Made by a program: the position numbers and the translations under genes. A stretch of 64,000 nt of DNA from Pseudomonadota bacterium (GTDB taxonomy: Bacteria; Myxococcota_A; Polyangia; GCA-2747355). The notes under the pieces were generated by a model. The model did not search any database, was not told the DNA's origin, and was given only the letters and a program-made list of their open reading frames with translations. Positions 50,235-59,258 of the stretch are shown one piece after another. The first letter of the stretch is position 1; each line of letters starts with the position of its first letter. The stretch is taken from positions 709,986 through 773,985 of the forward strand of contig JADJTL010000003.1 of NCBI GenBank assembly GCA_016711215.1, read 5' to 3'.

Positions 50235-50978
50235 ATGAGCGATAGGCAGGCGCGAGGGCCAGCGAGACGCAGGCGCTGGTCGACGCTCGCGGCGGAGATC
50301 GCCGTGGTTACCCTCCTCACGGCGACCCTTGGGCCTGCCGCGGAGGCGCGGGCCACGGGGCGGCCCGTGGGTGGCAAGCAGCCCACGGCGGGTCTTGGCC
50401 TGGGGGCGCAGACCGCCCTAGCGGCCGCGGCGCTCTGCCTTTCCGCAGTGTGCAGCGTCTTCGGGCTGGAAGAGGTTGGGACGCAACAGGCCTACGAGGA
50501 CGCCCAGCAGGCGTGGCACCAGACCGAGAACGTCGCCGAGCCGGCGTCACTTGCCGGAAGGGACCCCTTCTATCGGCGAATCGGACCCTTCTTGGCAGCT
50601 TTGGGCGACCGGCGGGAGCGCGCCGTGCAATCACCCCTGTGGCCCGTGTACCTGCCGCCGGCCAACAACGCCCATCGTTACGCCCTTGAGCAAATAGCCA
50701 AACCAATGATGTCGCCGCCCTTGCTCGGAAACGCCGACTCGGTCGGCCGGCACCTGAGGCTCCGGGCCCAAGAGGCCGGTGAATGGCGCGCGCGGTACAA
50801 GGGCGGCGCGATCGGCTTTGCCGCACTTGCGGGCGTCACGCTGACCTCCGCAGCTTGGCTCGCCTTAGGACGCGGAGGCCAGCGGCCCGCGCGAGACAAG
50901 AGTGCCAAGAGCGTGCATGGCACTGCGACGCGGCGCCCGGAACCTCGCAATCCGGAGCCAGCAGCAGGCGCCCACTAG
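50235..50978 (+). CDS. Exported or membrane protein of unknown function
   Basis: The predicted protein has 247 residues. An Arg-rich n-region is followed by a hydrophobic segment (about 20-38) ending EARATG, a likely signal peptide or anchor. A second hydrophobic stretch (about 55-75) and a third (about 195-215, GFAALAGVTLTSAAWLALG) suggest two or three membrane passes. The soluble middle (ANNAHRYALEQIAKPMM region) has no recognised family. The last 35 residues are basic and Pro-rich. The ATG at 50235 has GGAGGTCGGAG just before it. It is a single gene divergent from the PAS kinase. Function unknown. Confidence 0.6.
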   Translation: MSDRQARGPARRRRWSTLAAEIAVVTLLTATLGPAAEARATGRPVGGKQPTAGLGLGAQTALAAAALCLSAVCSVFGLEEVGTQQAYEDAQQAWHQTENVAEPASLAGRDPFYRRIGPFLAALGDRRERAVQSPLWPVYLPPANNAHRYALEQIAKPMMSPPLLGNADSVGRHLRLRAQEAGEWRARYKGGAIGFAALAGVTLTSAAWLALGRGGQRPARDKSAKSVHGTATRRPEPRNPEPAAGAH

Positions 50979-51248
50979 CGGGGCCTAGGACTGCCACGGC
51001 GCGTCATCAGGGCGCGTCGGCGCTTAACCTCGAGCGGCCAGCTCACGATCGGCGCGGCGTTGTTCGGCGCGGCACCTGCCTCGCCACCTTCCTCGCCAGC
51101 CCCAGCGCGCGACCGGCACGGCTCGTGACTCGGTCCTTTTGCAGCGATTCGCCGTCTTCTCGAATTATGGGGAACTCGGCCCCGATTGCCCCGTGCGGGC
51201 GCCGCTCGCCCGTGGACATATCGATGTCAAGGCCATATGCTCTGACAT
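50979..51248. other. Spacer upstream of vapBC with a repeat fragment
   Basis: No gene is seen. The stretch 51053-51125 (TTCGGCGCGGCACCTGCCTCGC, split by a short insertion, then AGCCCCAGCGCGCGAC) matches the DUF4143-type remnant at 52160-52215 in direct orientation. The right end is the vapB promoter. Confidence 0.6.
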
Positions 51249-51251
51249 ATG
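51213..51251 (+). promoter_or_regulatory. Leaderless vapBC promoter with internal operator
   Basis: TGGACA (51213-51218) and TATGCT (51236-51241) are 17 bases apart, and the A of the vapB ATG (51249) is 8 bases past the -10 element, the expected start of transcription. There is no Shine-Dalgarno before vapB, consistent with a leaderless message. The palindrome GACAT-ATCG-ATGTC (51215-51228) lies between the two elements. CATATG occurs at 51234 and 51246. Both are likely VapB sites. Confidence 0.6.
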
Positions 51252-51488
51252 AGAACGACCGTCCGGATCCGTGATGAGCTGCTGCAACGGGCCAAGCGTC
51301 GTGCGCACAGCGAGGGACGCACCCTGACGGCCATGGTCGAGGAAGGGTTGGCGCTGGTGCTAGCCCGCAAGCGGGTGGCGCCCGTCGAGCGCGTGGAGCT
51401 GCCGGTCTCCCGGAGCACGGGCGGCGTGTTGCCCGGTGTCGACCTCAGTCGGGCGAGCGAGCTCGAGGACGTGATGAGCGGGGCGTGA
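51249..51488 (+). CDS. vapB: VapB-type antitoxin (ribbon-helix-helix)
   Basis: The protein has 79 residues. The N-terminal MRTTVRIRDELLQRAKRRAH and the following helix (GRTLTAMVEEGLALVL) form a ribbon-helix-helix DNA-binding domain. The Pro/Ser-rich C-terminus (about 45-79) should wrap around the toxin. Its stop overlaps the vapC start (GTGA), the usual coupling. It represses its own promoter with the toxin in known systems; the palindrome upstream fits. The ATG at 51249 has no ribosome site and seems to be the 5' end of the message. Confidence 0.88.
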   Translation: MRTTVRIRDELLQRAKRRAHSEGRTLTAMVEEGLALVLARKRVAPVERVELPVSRSTGGVLPGVDLSRASELEDVMSGA

Positions 51489-51907
51489 TCCTTCCAGACG
51501 TCAACGTGTTGGTGCATGCCTTCCGCAGCGACTCGCCGTCTCACCGCGCCTGTCGGACGTGGCTCGATGGCGTGGTCAATGGCGAGGCGCGCTACGGCCT
51601 GGCCCCGCAGGTCTTGAGCGGCGTGCTGCGTGTCGTCACCCACCCCAAGGTCTTCGTCAGGCCCAGCCCCTTGACCGAGGCCCTTGGCTTCTGTGAAGTG
51701 CTGCTGGCGCCCGCACACTGCGTGACGGTCCAGCCGGGCGAAGGGCACTGGTCGATCTTCTCGCGTCTGTGTCGCGAGGCCGACGCGCGCGGTAACCTTG
51801 TGCCCGACGCCTGGTTCGCCGCCCTGGCGATCGAGTCGGGCTGCGAATGGATCACGCTCGATCGCGACTACGCACGCTTCACGGGCCTGCGTTGGCGCGT
51901 GCCCTAG
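51485..51907 (+). CDS. vapC: VapC-type toxin (PIN-domain ribonuclease)
   Basis: The protein has 140 residues with GTG start. PIN-domain acidic residues are seen in LPDVNVLVHAF (D5), in LSGVLRVVTHPKVF (E replaced in part by neighbouring residues), in LVPDAWFAALAIE (D, E) and in WITLDRDYARF (D). These bind Mg2+ for RNA cleavage. The HP.VF...P segment is typical of the mycobacterial-type PIN subfamily. The substrate in relatives is tRNA or rRNA. The pair lies between fragments of a repeated gene remnant, which suggests acquisition by recombination. Confidence 0.88.
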   Translation: MILPDVNVLVHAFRSDSPSHRACRTWLDGVVNGEARYGLAPQVLSGVLRVVTHPKVFVRPSPLTEALGFCEVLLAPAHCVTVQPGEGHWSIFSRLCREADARGNLVPDAWFAALAIESGCEWITLDRDYARFTGLRWRVP

Positions 51908-52217
51908 GTCGTAGACTGGCAGCCGCTGGGAGGACGCCGCGGCCACCGAGCTCCCCCCGGCCGCAGCGCCGATGCGTCGCGCTCAACGCTGGGGCCACGA
52001 GGTCAAGGTCGCCGACGCCCCGCGGCTGACGCATTCGATGACCGTCGCCTTGCCGGACCTCGCGCTGGACCAGCGCTGGGTCGTCTACCCCGGCGATCAT
52101 TCCTACCCGCTCGCCGAGCGCATCACCGCCGTCGGCCTCGGCCGGCTCACCAGCGGCACGGCGTTCGGCGCGGCACCTGCCTCGCAAGCCCCAGCGCGCG
52201 ACAGGTACGGACTGTGA
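51908..52217 (+). pseudogene. C-terminal remnant of a DUF4143-type AAA ATPase gene, copy 1
   Basis: The frame 51972-52217 gives EVKVADAPRLTHSMTVALPD, then LDQRWVVYPGDHSYPLAERITAVGL. This is the usual end of ATPases with a C-terminal DUF4143 nuclease-like domain, which close with a VYPGD..Y.L...V segment. Nothing of the ATPase domain is present upstream, so this is a fragment. The same 3' part is repeated at 52345-52535 and partly at 51053-51125. Confidence 0.6.
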
Positions 52218-52279
52218 CTCTGCTTTCTCTCAGAGCTTCGAGGTTTTCGCGAATGTGGCTAAGCTGGCAAAGCAAGATG

Positions 52280-53110
52280 AGTTGCATTTCTCTAGCGCGT
52301 CATATTAACCCGGGTGGGGATGTTGTTGTTGTTGTTGTTGTCGGCTGACGCATTCGATGACCGTCGCCTTGCCGGACCTCGCGCTGGACCAGCGCTGGGT
52401 CGTCTACCCGGCGATCATTCCTACCCGCTCGCCGAGCGCATCACCGCCGTCGGCCTCGGCCGGCTCACCAGCGGCACGGCGTTCGGCGCGGCACCTGCCT
52501 CGCAAGCCCCAGCGCGCGACAGGTACGGACTGTGACTCTGCTTTCTCTCAGAGCTTCGAGGTTTTAGCGAAGGTGGCTAAGCTGGCAAAGCAAGATGAGT
52601 TGCATTTCTCTAGCGCGTTATATTAACCCGGGTGGGGGATGTTGGAGGCAAAGCAAGATGAGTTGCATTTCTCTAGCGCGTCATATTAACCCGGGTGGGG
52701 AGGTTGGGGATATTGACCCGGGTGGGGGATGTTGCGCATTTCTCTAGCGCGTCATATTAACCCGGGTGGGGGATGTTTGTCGGATGTTTTGTTTGGGCTG
52801 CTTTCTCTCAGAGCTTCGAGGTTTTCGCGAATGTGGCTACGCTGGCAAAGCAAGATGAGTTGCATTTCTCAAGAGCGTTATATTAACCCGGGTGGGGGAT
52901 GTTGGTAGGTGGGGATGTGTTGTGGGTTGGGGGGATGTTTTGTGAGGGTGGGGGATGTTTTCCGGGTGGGGGATGTTTTGTGGGGATGTTTTACTAGCGC
53001 GTCATATTAACCCGGGTGGGGGATGTTTAAGGTTCTAAGCTGGCAAAGCAAGATGAGTTGCATTTCTCTAGCGCGTCATATTAACCCGGGTGGGGGATGT
53101 TTGCTGGGGG
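52280..53110. repeat. Irregular array of a 44-bp AT-richer repeat with G-rich spacers
   Basis: The core TTGCATTTCTCTAGCGCGTC followed by ATATTAACCCGGGTGGGGGATGTT is present, whole or in part, at about 52282, 52600, 52671, 52736, 52859, 52993 and 53057. Between the units are variable G/T-rich stretches built from GGGGATGTTTT. A longer upstream piece (GAGCTTCGAGGTTTT...GGCAAAGCAAGATGAG) accompanies the units at 52220, 52540 and 52800. The composition is clearly lower in GC than the surroundings. No gene is supported here. The array continues in degenerate form to about 53190. Confidence 0.85.
52345..52535 (+). pseudogene. DUF4143-type remnant, copy 2
   Basis: This segment duplicates 52025-52217 almost exactly, from CTGACGCATTCGATGACC to ACGGACTGTGACTC, but lacks one G near 52409 (ACCCCGGCGATC to ACCCGGCGATC), so the frame is shifted before PGDHSYPLAE. 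The duplication also includes about 100 bases of the following non-coding repeat. Confidence 0.65.
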
Positions 53111-53195
53111 GTGGGGGATGTTTTAGGTGGGGGATGTTTGGGATGTTTAGTGGGTTGGGGATTTCGTGTCGGGTGGGAGATGTTGTGTGTGCTAG

Positions 53196-54383
53196 CTAGC
53201 GAATTTGATCGACTGCTGCCCCTATGGCCTCGACCTGCTGCCCCGCGGCACGATCAAGTTCGTCGAGGTCTGAGTAGCACTTCGTCGCGTCCTGAACTCC
53301 CTCCGCGACAGCGTTCCAGGCCACCATCGCCACGGCGCCGGCCACAGTCAGTGCCGCGCCCGTACCCGCGACAGCGGCGTTTGTGCCCACCACACGAGCC
53401 GTGCTAGCCGCACCCGCTATCGCGAACGGGAGAGCCGTTCGCACAACGAGGAATGCCACACCGCCAGTCATCAGCAGGGCACCGAGCCTCATCGCGGTCC
53501 TTATGCAGGGGTGCGCGGAACTCCACAGGCCAGCCGTGTACGCTATCGCCGTGCCCGCGGCCGCTCCTGCCTGCGCCGAGATCCTGGGCGTCGTTGCTGG
53601 CGAAGCGGAGGAGCCTGCCCCCGTCGTCGCCTGAATCGCGGCCGGAGGCGTAACCCGCACTTGAGCAGGCCGCGCCACAGCATGCGGCGCCGGAGCGTCT
53701 GCCATGGTACCTGAAGCGCAGAGGGGCCCATCGCAGCGCGCGCTAGCGAAACGCGCTGGCGCGTCAACGAGCGCGGCCGTGAACGCGGCCGCCGAACCGA
53801 GGTCGACGGTGATGACGGCGAAGTCCTCGCCTGGGAGCTGGGCGAAGGGGGTGCTCGCGAGCAGCTCCTGCACCTCGGCACTCGTGCCGGGAAGCACCTG
53901 CGCGGCAACCCCGTACCCGTCGACCGCGGCCTGCACTCGAAGGGACGCGATCCAATCCGGCGAGGCCAAACCTCCGCCCACCTCGTTGTTGACCGAGGCG
54001 CTGCTGACCGAGGCGCTGCTGACCGAGGCTACGTCGAGCGCCAACACGCTCGGTTGACCGTCGAGGCCAAAGCTCGCAATCTCGATTCGCCCTGCGCCAT
54101 TCGCAAGACTCGCGAGACTCGAGTCCAGTTGCGTCGGTGTTTGCGTCTCCGAAGTCCATCCGGCCTTGGCCTGCTCGGTCGGCCCTAAATCCAGACCGCA
54201 GCCGACGTGAAGCGTGGCAAGGACCGCGAATGCAATGAGTCCCGGAAGAGCCGCAACGCCGCCGCCCCTCGACCGCCGGTCTGCGGCTCGATGCCGCGCG
54301 CGGCCTGGCCGACCCATGCGCCGGCACTTGGCTGGCCGCGGGCGCTTCTCGCATCGATCGGGGACGCTTGGTTGCTGGATCAT
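53196..54383 (-). CDS. Exported hypothetical protein with glycine/alanine-rich membrane C-terminus
   Basis: The predicted protein has 395 residues. The N-terminus is long and basic (about 42 residues), then a hydrophobic segment ends with TLHVGCG, an imperfect lipobox. The mature part begins with low-complexity Ser/Thr, including a SVSSASVSSASV repeat encoded by a 15-bp tandem repeat (53991-54035). A beta-rich region follows (about 130-215). Two or three Gly/Ala-rich hydrophobic helices (about 280-360) resemble membrane-inserting segments of colicin-like or holin-like proteins, though I cannot assign a family. GAGGGGAG lies 8 bases before the ATG at 54383. Confidence 0.6.
   Translation of the reverse strand: MIQQPSVPDRCEKRPRPAKCRRMGRPGRARHRAADRRSRGGGVAALPGLIAFAVLATLHVGCGLDLGPTEQAKAGWTSETQTPTQLDSSLASLANGAGRIEIASFGLDGQPSVLALDVASVSSASVSSASVNNEVGGGLASPDWIASLRVQAAVDGYGVAAQVLPGTSAEVQELLASTPFAQLPGEDFAVITVDLGSAAAFTAALVDAPARFASARCDGPLCASGTMADAPAPHAVARPAQVRVTPPAAIQATTGAGSSASPATTPRISAQAGAAAGTAIAYTAGLWSSAHPCIRTAMRLGALLMTGGVAFLVVRTALPFAIAGAASTARVVGTNAAVAGTGAALTVAGAVAMVAWNAVAEGVQDATKCYSDLDELDRAAGQQVEAIGAAVDQIR
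53991..54035 (-). repeat. 15-bp tandem repeat inside an exported-protein gene
   Basis: GACCGAGGCGCTGCT is present at 53991-54005 and 54006-54020, with a degenerate third unit at 54021-54035. On the coding strand it gives SVSSA units and stays in frame. Confidence 0.8.
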
Positions 54384-54509
54384 GTCTTCTCTCCCCTCTC
54401 TTTACTGTTCATCCTGGCGCAGAGGGCCTGCCTGGTAACCTGGCCTGCTCGGGAACTCCAGGTGGGCGTTCCCCACCCAGCGGCAGCAAGCAGCATCGAA
54501 GCAGCCGAA

Positions 54510-55481
54510 TCACGCGGACGGCACCCCGCCGATCACGGCAAGCGTCGCCGCTATCTGCGAAATCTGCTGGTCGATCTCGCCGGGCGGCCCGACGATCAAA
54601 GTGCTCGGCAGCGCAGCACCACCCGCACACCGTACAACCGGCTTCTGCGCCGGATTCACGTAGGTGTAGGTGCAGCTGACGCTATCCCAGTCGCTGGCGC
54701 TCTTCATCACGTTGGCGTTGACGCGGATCACGATGGAGGCCCCGCCGCTCTGCGGGACCTCGACGAGGACGCAGGCCGGGTTGCTCGACGGCTGGTTGGT
54801 GATGCCCGACGGTCCCTGAACCCGAACTGGGGCGATACCGCCGTTGATCGTCACTGCGAAGGAGAAGAGATCCACGCCACTCTCTGGCGTCATCGCCACG
54901 CAGACCTTGGCGGGTCCCGCGGGCCAGCTTCCGGCCACCACCGGCTCGGGGGCGTCCGCGGTGGCGGGTGCCTCACCGGCGAGGGCCGAGAGCGCCGGCC
55001 CCATCATCAGGATCGCTTCGAGGTAGTCGGGGCCCATCCAAAGCGCTTCCGTCGCGGCGCAGGGGGTCCAGGCGAAGGCGGTGTCTCCGGGGCCGGGCAA
55101 ACAGAGGGCGAAACCCACGCTCCCCGCGCCATCCGAGCAGGTCGCGGCAGTGAAGCTATCGTTCGAGAGGCTAACGCATGGCACCCCAGGAACCGGACCA
55201 GCCGCTGGCGACACCATGACTTGAGGAAGCGCGGCCATATCCACCGGAGGCCTGACGACGATCAGACAGTCGCTCCCACCGCAGCGGGACGCCTTCAGCG
55301 CCTGGAAGACCTGGAAGAGCGGCTTCCCACCTGGACCCGTGAGTACGGCTGCCAGCTCGATGCTCTTTCCATCCGACGCGTCGCTGCCCAGAACTCCACA
55401 ACCGGCGAGGAGCGTCGTCGTCAGCAGTACTGAACACCACAGTCCCGGGTCCCGTCTCACTCGTCCGCCTAGCGTTTCCAT
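54510..55481 (-). CDS. Lipoprotein of unknown function
   Basis: The predicted protein has 323 residues. The N-terminal LWCSVLLTTTLLAGCG has a good lipobox (LAGC), so it should be lipid-anchored after cleavage. The mature part is rich in beta structure with paired cysteines (CGGSDC, VPCVSL, ATCSDG, ALCLPG, VSCTYTYV, VRCAGG), which suggests disulfides. No domain is recognised. GGAGGAAG precedes the ATG at 55481. It lies in a run of three exported-protein genes on one strand, 70 bases downstream of the next one; a joint surface role is a guess from position only. Confidence 0.65.
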   Translation of the reverse strand: METLGGRVRRDPGLWCSVLLTTTLLAGCGVLGSDASDGKSIELAAVLTGPGGKPLFQVFQALKASRCGGSDCLIVVRPPVDMAALPQVMVSPAAGPVPGVPCVSLSNDSFTAATCSDGAGSVGFALCLPGPGDTAFAWTPCAATEALWMGPDYLEAILMMGPALSALAGEAPATADAPEPVVAGSWPAGPAKVCVAMTPESGVDLFSFAVTINGGIAPVRVQGPSGITNQPSSNPACVLVEVPQSGGASIVIRVNANVMKSASDWDSVSCTYTYVNPAQKPVVRCAGGAALPSTLIVGPPGEIDQQISQIAATLAVIGGVPSA

Positions 55482-55551
55482 CGGTCTTCCTCCGCCCACG
55501 TCGTGAAGTCGCTGCACGGCCAGCGCCTAGCATTCCGGAAGGGCCCAGCGC

Positions 55552-57468
55552 CTAGCAGTCCGGAAGGGCAATGCCGGCGCGCCGCAGCCCAAAGTAGGTC
55601 GGCGTTCCGGGTCGCACGCGCGTGCAGGCTTGCCCGGTCGACGGCGTTCCTGCGCGAAGCACTCCGCTGACACCACACCACCCCGTCGCCCCCGCCGGGC
55701 GACATTGCCGATAGGCGAGGGAAAGGCTCGAACGCCCTCCTAGGGTTTGAAAGCGCTCGGCAAGGTCACGGTCCGTCAGGCATTGGGGCGCGATCGACTG
55801 GGCGCTCTGCTGCGCCTGCACTGAGGCCACGCCCAGCGCTGGGAAGTCTACGGCGAAGACGCAGCTCGACCCCACCGCGCAGGCCCTCTGGCAAAGGCTC
55901 TGCTCCGCCGGCGGCGCCGTGCTGGTCGCGAGATTGCTCGCGGCATAGGTCGGCGGGGTTGCGACAGGGCTGGCTGCAGAGTTCGTGGCGCGCGGGTTGG
56001 CACCGCCGATGGCCCACGGCGTGGGGCTTGCGGTACTTGCCGACGGGTTGCAGGCCGCGATCTGCTGCTGCGCAGCGGCTGGCAGCAAGGCCACGCTTAC
56101 GCCCCGGGAACCCAAAATGTCAGCGAGCTGGTCGAAGACCCAGCGGCACTCGCCGGTCGTGTTTCCGGGGGCCTGGCAGGGGAACCAACGGCCGGTGGCG
56201 CTGTCGCGATACTGCCAACCGAAGGCGCCGCCGCCGAGGGCGCATTCGCGGAAGGTGTGCTGATTCGGTGCCAGGCTCGAAAGCTGGCTGTCGTCGAGAC
56301 AGCGGAAGTTGATGCCGCTGCCATCTGAGGCATCTCGAATACAGCTCTTGCCCTGGCGGGTGCAGAAGTTGCCGAAGGCGAGGCTTTCGTCCTGGCAGAG
56401 ATACCAATGCCGCGCGGGATCGAAGACCGTATTCCCCGCGCTCTGGGTCACCGTGGACGCGGTCACGGGCACGACCGTGACCGCGTTGCCGTAGTCGACG
56501 AGGGCGGGTGCGGCGGAGCAGCCGTTGGCTGGGCATTCGGCGGCGACGCTGACGTTGACCTGGGGCGGCGCGCCGGAGGTGCCCCAGAAGGTCAGCCGCA
56601 CGGGCGGTCCGCCGGCGGCAGCGGCGCTGAAGGTGCTGCTGCCGCTGGAGGGCACCGGCAGGCTGAAGGGCACGGGCGCCCAGGGTTCGCAGTAGACCTC
56701 GCCGGCGACGGGAGATTCCGAGTCGTATTGCGGGCCAAGGTCGACGTGCGAGACGGCGGTGACGTAGACCCAACAGCTCTTGGTGCCGAGTCCGGGGAGC
56801 GCCACGCTGAACTCTGCCGCCCCGGGGCTCGCGATCCACTGCGCACTCAGATCCGAGCGAACGCCTGAGAAGAAGCCCGGCTGCTCGGCGCCGGTGGCGA
56901 CTGAGCCGCTGCCGAGGACGGAGCCCGAGCCCGCACCGGGCCCGGGACAACCCGTCGAGGGACAATCAGGGTAGAGGGTCACATCGACCGAGGCCCCCGC
57001 CTGGCCGTACTGATGGACGATGCGGTTGAGGTCGACAATGACGCCGAAGCGGTCGAAGCGGTTCCGATTGGGCACCGAGGAATCGTAAAAAGGCACCTCT
57101 TCGAGACCGTTGCACACGAGTGAGCCCGACACGGTGCCCATGAGTTGGCCCGCGCCGGGCTCGTAGGATGCGCTGTTGTCGTTGGTGACCGGCGCGATCG
57201 TCAGAATGCAGTTCAGCGTGCCACCCGCCAGCGAGAAGACCTCGCTGGCCCCAGAGGTGCCGGGATGGAGCACCCGCGACTCGCCATTCTGGTCACCAAA
57301 CCAACCGGTCTGCTCGCGCGCCCCGCTGCCACTCGGCCCCTTGGTGCAAGCGCTGGAGAGGAGGCCGACCAGCAGCGTGGCGGCGCGTAGCGCGCGGAAG
57401 GACCGAGAGACCTGCGCGGAGGAGCGCTGGGACTTTCCAGGACGGGGGTTGATTCGCTGCGACTTCAT
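55552..57468 (-). CDS. Large cysteine-rich lipoprotein of unknown function
   Basis: The predicted protein has 638 residues. It starts with MKSQRINPRPGKSQR, a hydrophobic stretch and a lipobox-like LLSSAC, so lipid anchoring is likely. The mature protein is beta-rich with many Cys pairs (DCPSTGCPG, CPANGCSA, LCQDESLAFGNFC), fitting an extracellular, disulfide-bonded protein. A Ser/Thr/Pro linker lies near residue 500. No family is recognised. The ATG at 57468 has AAGAGGTG before it. A longer open frame upstream reads through a 13-bp tandem repeat and is not likely to be translated, but see the repeat entry. Confidence 0.65.
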   Translation of the reverse strand: MKSQRINPRPGKSQRSSAQVSRSFRALRAATLLVGLLSSACTKGPSGSGAREQTGWFGDQNGESRVLHPGTSGASEVFSLAGGTLNCILTIAPVTNDNSASYEPGAGQLMGTVSGSLVCNGLEEVPFYDSSVPNRNRFDRFGVIVDLNRIVHQYGQAGASVDVTLYPDCPSTGCPGPGAGSGSVLGSGSVATGAEQPGFFSGVRSDLSAQWIASPGAAEFSVALPGLGTKSCWVYVTAVSHVDLGPQYDSESPVAGEVYCEPWAPVPFSLPVPSSGSSTFSAAAAGGPPVRLTFWGTSGAPPQVNVSVAAECPANGCSAAPALVDYGNAVTVVPVTASTVTQSAGNTVFDPARHWYLCQDESLAFGNFCTRQGKSCIRDASDGSGINFRCLDDSQLSSLAPNQHTFRECALGGGAFGWQYRDSATGRWFPCQAPGNTTGECRWVFDQLADILGSRGVSVALLPAAAQQQIAACNPSASTASPTPWAIGGANPRATNSAASPVATPPTYAASNLATSTAPPAEQSLCQRACAVGSSCVFAVDFPALGVASVQAQQSAQSIAPQCLTDRDLAERFQTLGGRSSLSLAYRQCRPAGATGWCGVSGVLRAGTPSTGQACTRVRPGTPTYFGLRRAGIALPDC

Positions 57469-57477
57469 CGGACACCT

Positions 57478-57555
57478 CTTGGAGACTCGTCTTGGAGACT
57501 CGTCTTGGAGACTCGTCTTGGAGACTCGTCTTCGGGACTCGTCTTCGGGACTCGT
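57478..57555. repeat. 13-bp tandem repeat before the large lipoprotein gene
   Basis: Six units of 13 bases: four of CTTGGAGACTCGT (57478-57529) then two of CTTCGGGACTCGT (57530-57555). The array begins right beside the ribosome site of the gene starting at 57468, so copy number sets the distance to any promoter upstream. Confidence 0.9.
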
Positions 57556-57747
57556 GGAAACGCTCTCTGCCGCGAACAAAAGCATCAACCGTGCCATGAT
57601 GTTGTCTTAGCCATTGCGAGAGGTTGCGTGTCCAGACAAGACGCCGCGCTGGTGTCGATTGACCCCTGCCTGCGGCTACTGAAGGATCGGCGAAGGGCTG
57701 GCTGGCGGATCCAGCAGCCGCGACCGGGCGAAGGATGCGCTCGGGCG

Positions 57748-58410
57748 CTAGGCCAGGGCGGAGAGCAGGGCCGCGGTGGCGGCGGCGGGATCCGGGGCGT
57801 CGAGGATCGCGCGCTGGACGGCCACGCCATGGGCGCCAGCGGCGCGCAAGGTCGGCGCCGTCGCCGCGTCGATGCCACCGATGGCGTAGATCGGCGTGGC
57901 CACGGCCGCATGCACGGCCGCGACGAGTTTCAGGCCGGCGCCGGGGTGGCCGGGCTTGCTCGGCGTGGGAAAGATCGTCCCGAGCACGACGAAGTGCGCA
58001 CCCGCGCAGGCGGCCTCCTGCGCCGCCTCCACGCCATGCACGGCCCGGCCCCACCGCGCGGCTGGCGGCCAGTCCACCGGCAGGGCAGCGCGCTCGGGCA
58101 GGTGCAGCCCGCTGCCCAGCTCCCGCGCGAGCGCCGGATCGTCGTTGATCAAGAGCTCGAGCGCGGGAAAGCGCTCGCGCAGCGTCTGCGCCGCCCGTCG
58201 TCGCTCGTCGCCCGGCAGCTCCCGGCCCCGGAGCTGCAGGAGGCGCAGGCCGGCGTCGACGGCGGCGCCGATCACGGCAAAGGGTCGCGTCGGGCCCCCC
58301 CAATCGGCGTGCAGGGGGGGCGCGGCGACGGGGCTCCAGACCAGCATCAGCCGCGGCAAGGCGCGCCCCGGGAGGGGCGAGGCGGCGCTATCAGCGTTGC
58401 TTGCAACCAT
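57748..58410 (-). CDS. ThiE/TenI-family protein (second copy)
   Basis: The predicted protein has 220 residues, a TIM barrel of the thiamine phosphate synthase/TenI superfamily. LLQLRGRELPGDE replaces the canonical QLREK; LINDDPALARELG, VHGVEAAQEA, LGTIFPTPSKPGHPG and YAIGGIDA are present. Because thiDE upstream already contains a ThiE domain, one of the two may be the thiazole tautomerase TenI and the other the synthase. Sequence alone does not settle which, though FPTPSK here is closer to synthase. It is the last gene of the thiamine operon, 3 bases after thiG, with GGAG before its ATG. Confidence 0.8.
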   Translation of the reverse strand: MVASNADSAASPLPGRALPRLMLVWSPVAAPPLHADWGGPTRPFAVIGAAVDAGLRLLQLRGRELPGDERRRAAQTLRERFPALELLINDDPALARELGSGLHLPERAALPVDWPPAARWGRAVHGVEAAQEAACAGAHFVVLGTIFPTPSKPGHPGAGLKLVAAVHAAVATPIYAIGGIDAATAPTLRAAGAHGVAVQRAILDAPDPAAATAALLSALA

Positions 58411-58413
58411 CGT

Positions 58414-59253
<840 letters not shown>

Positions 59254-59258
59254 CTTCC

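Noticed and set aside
52280..53110. CRISPR array
   Set aside because: Repeat units vary in length, spacers are short, uneven and themselves repetitive, and no cas gene is present in the window.
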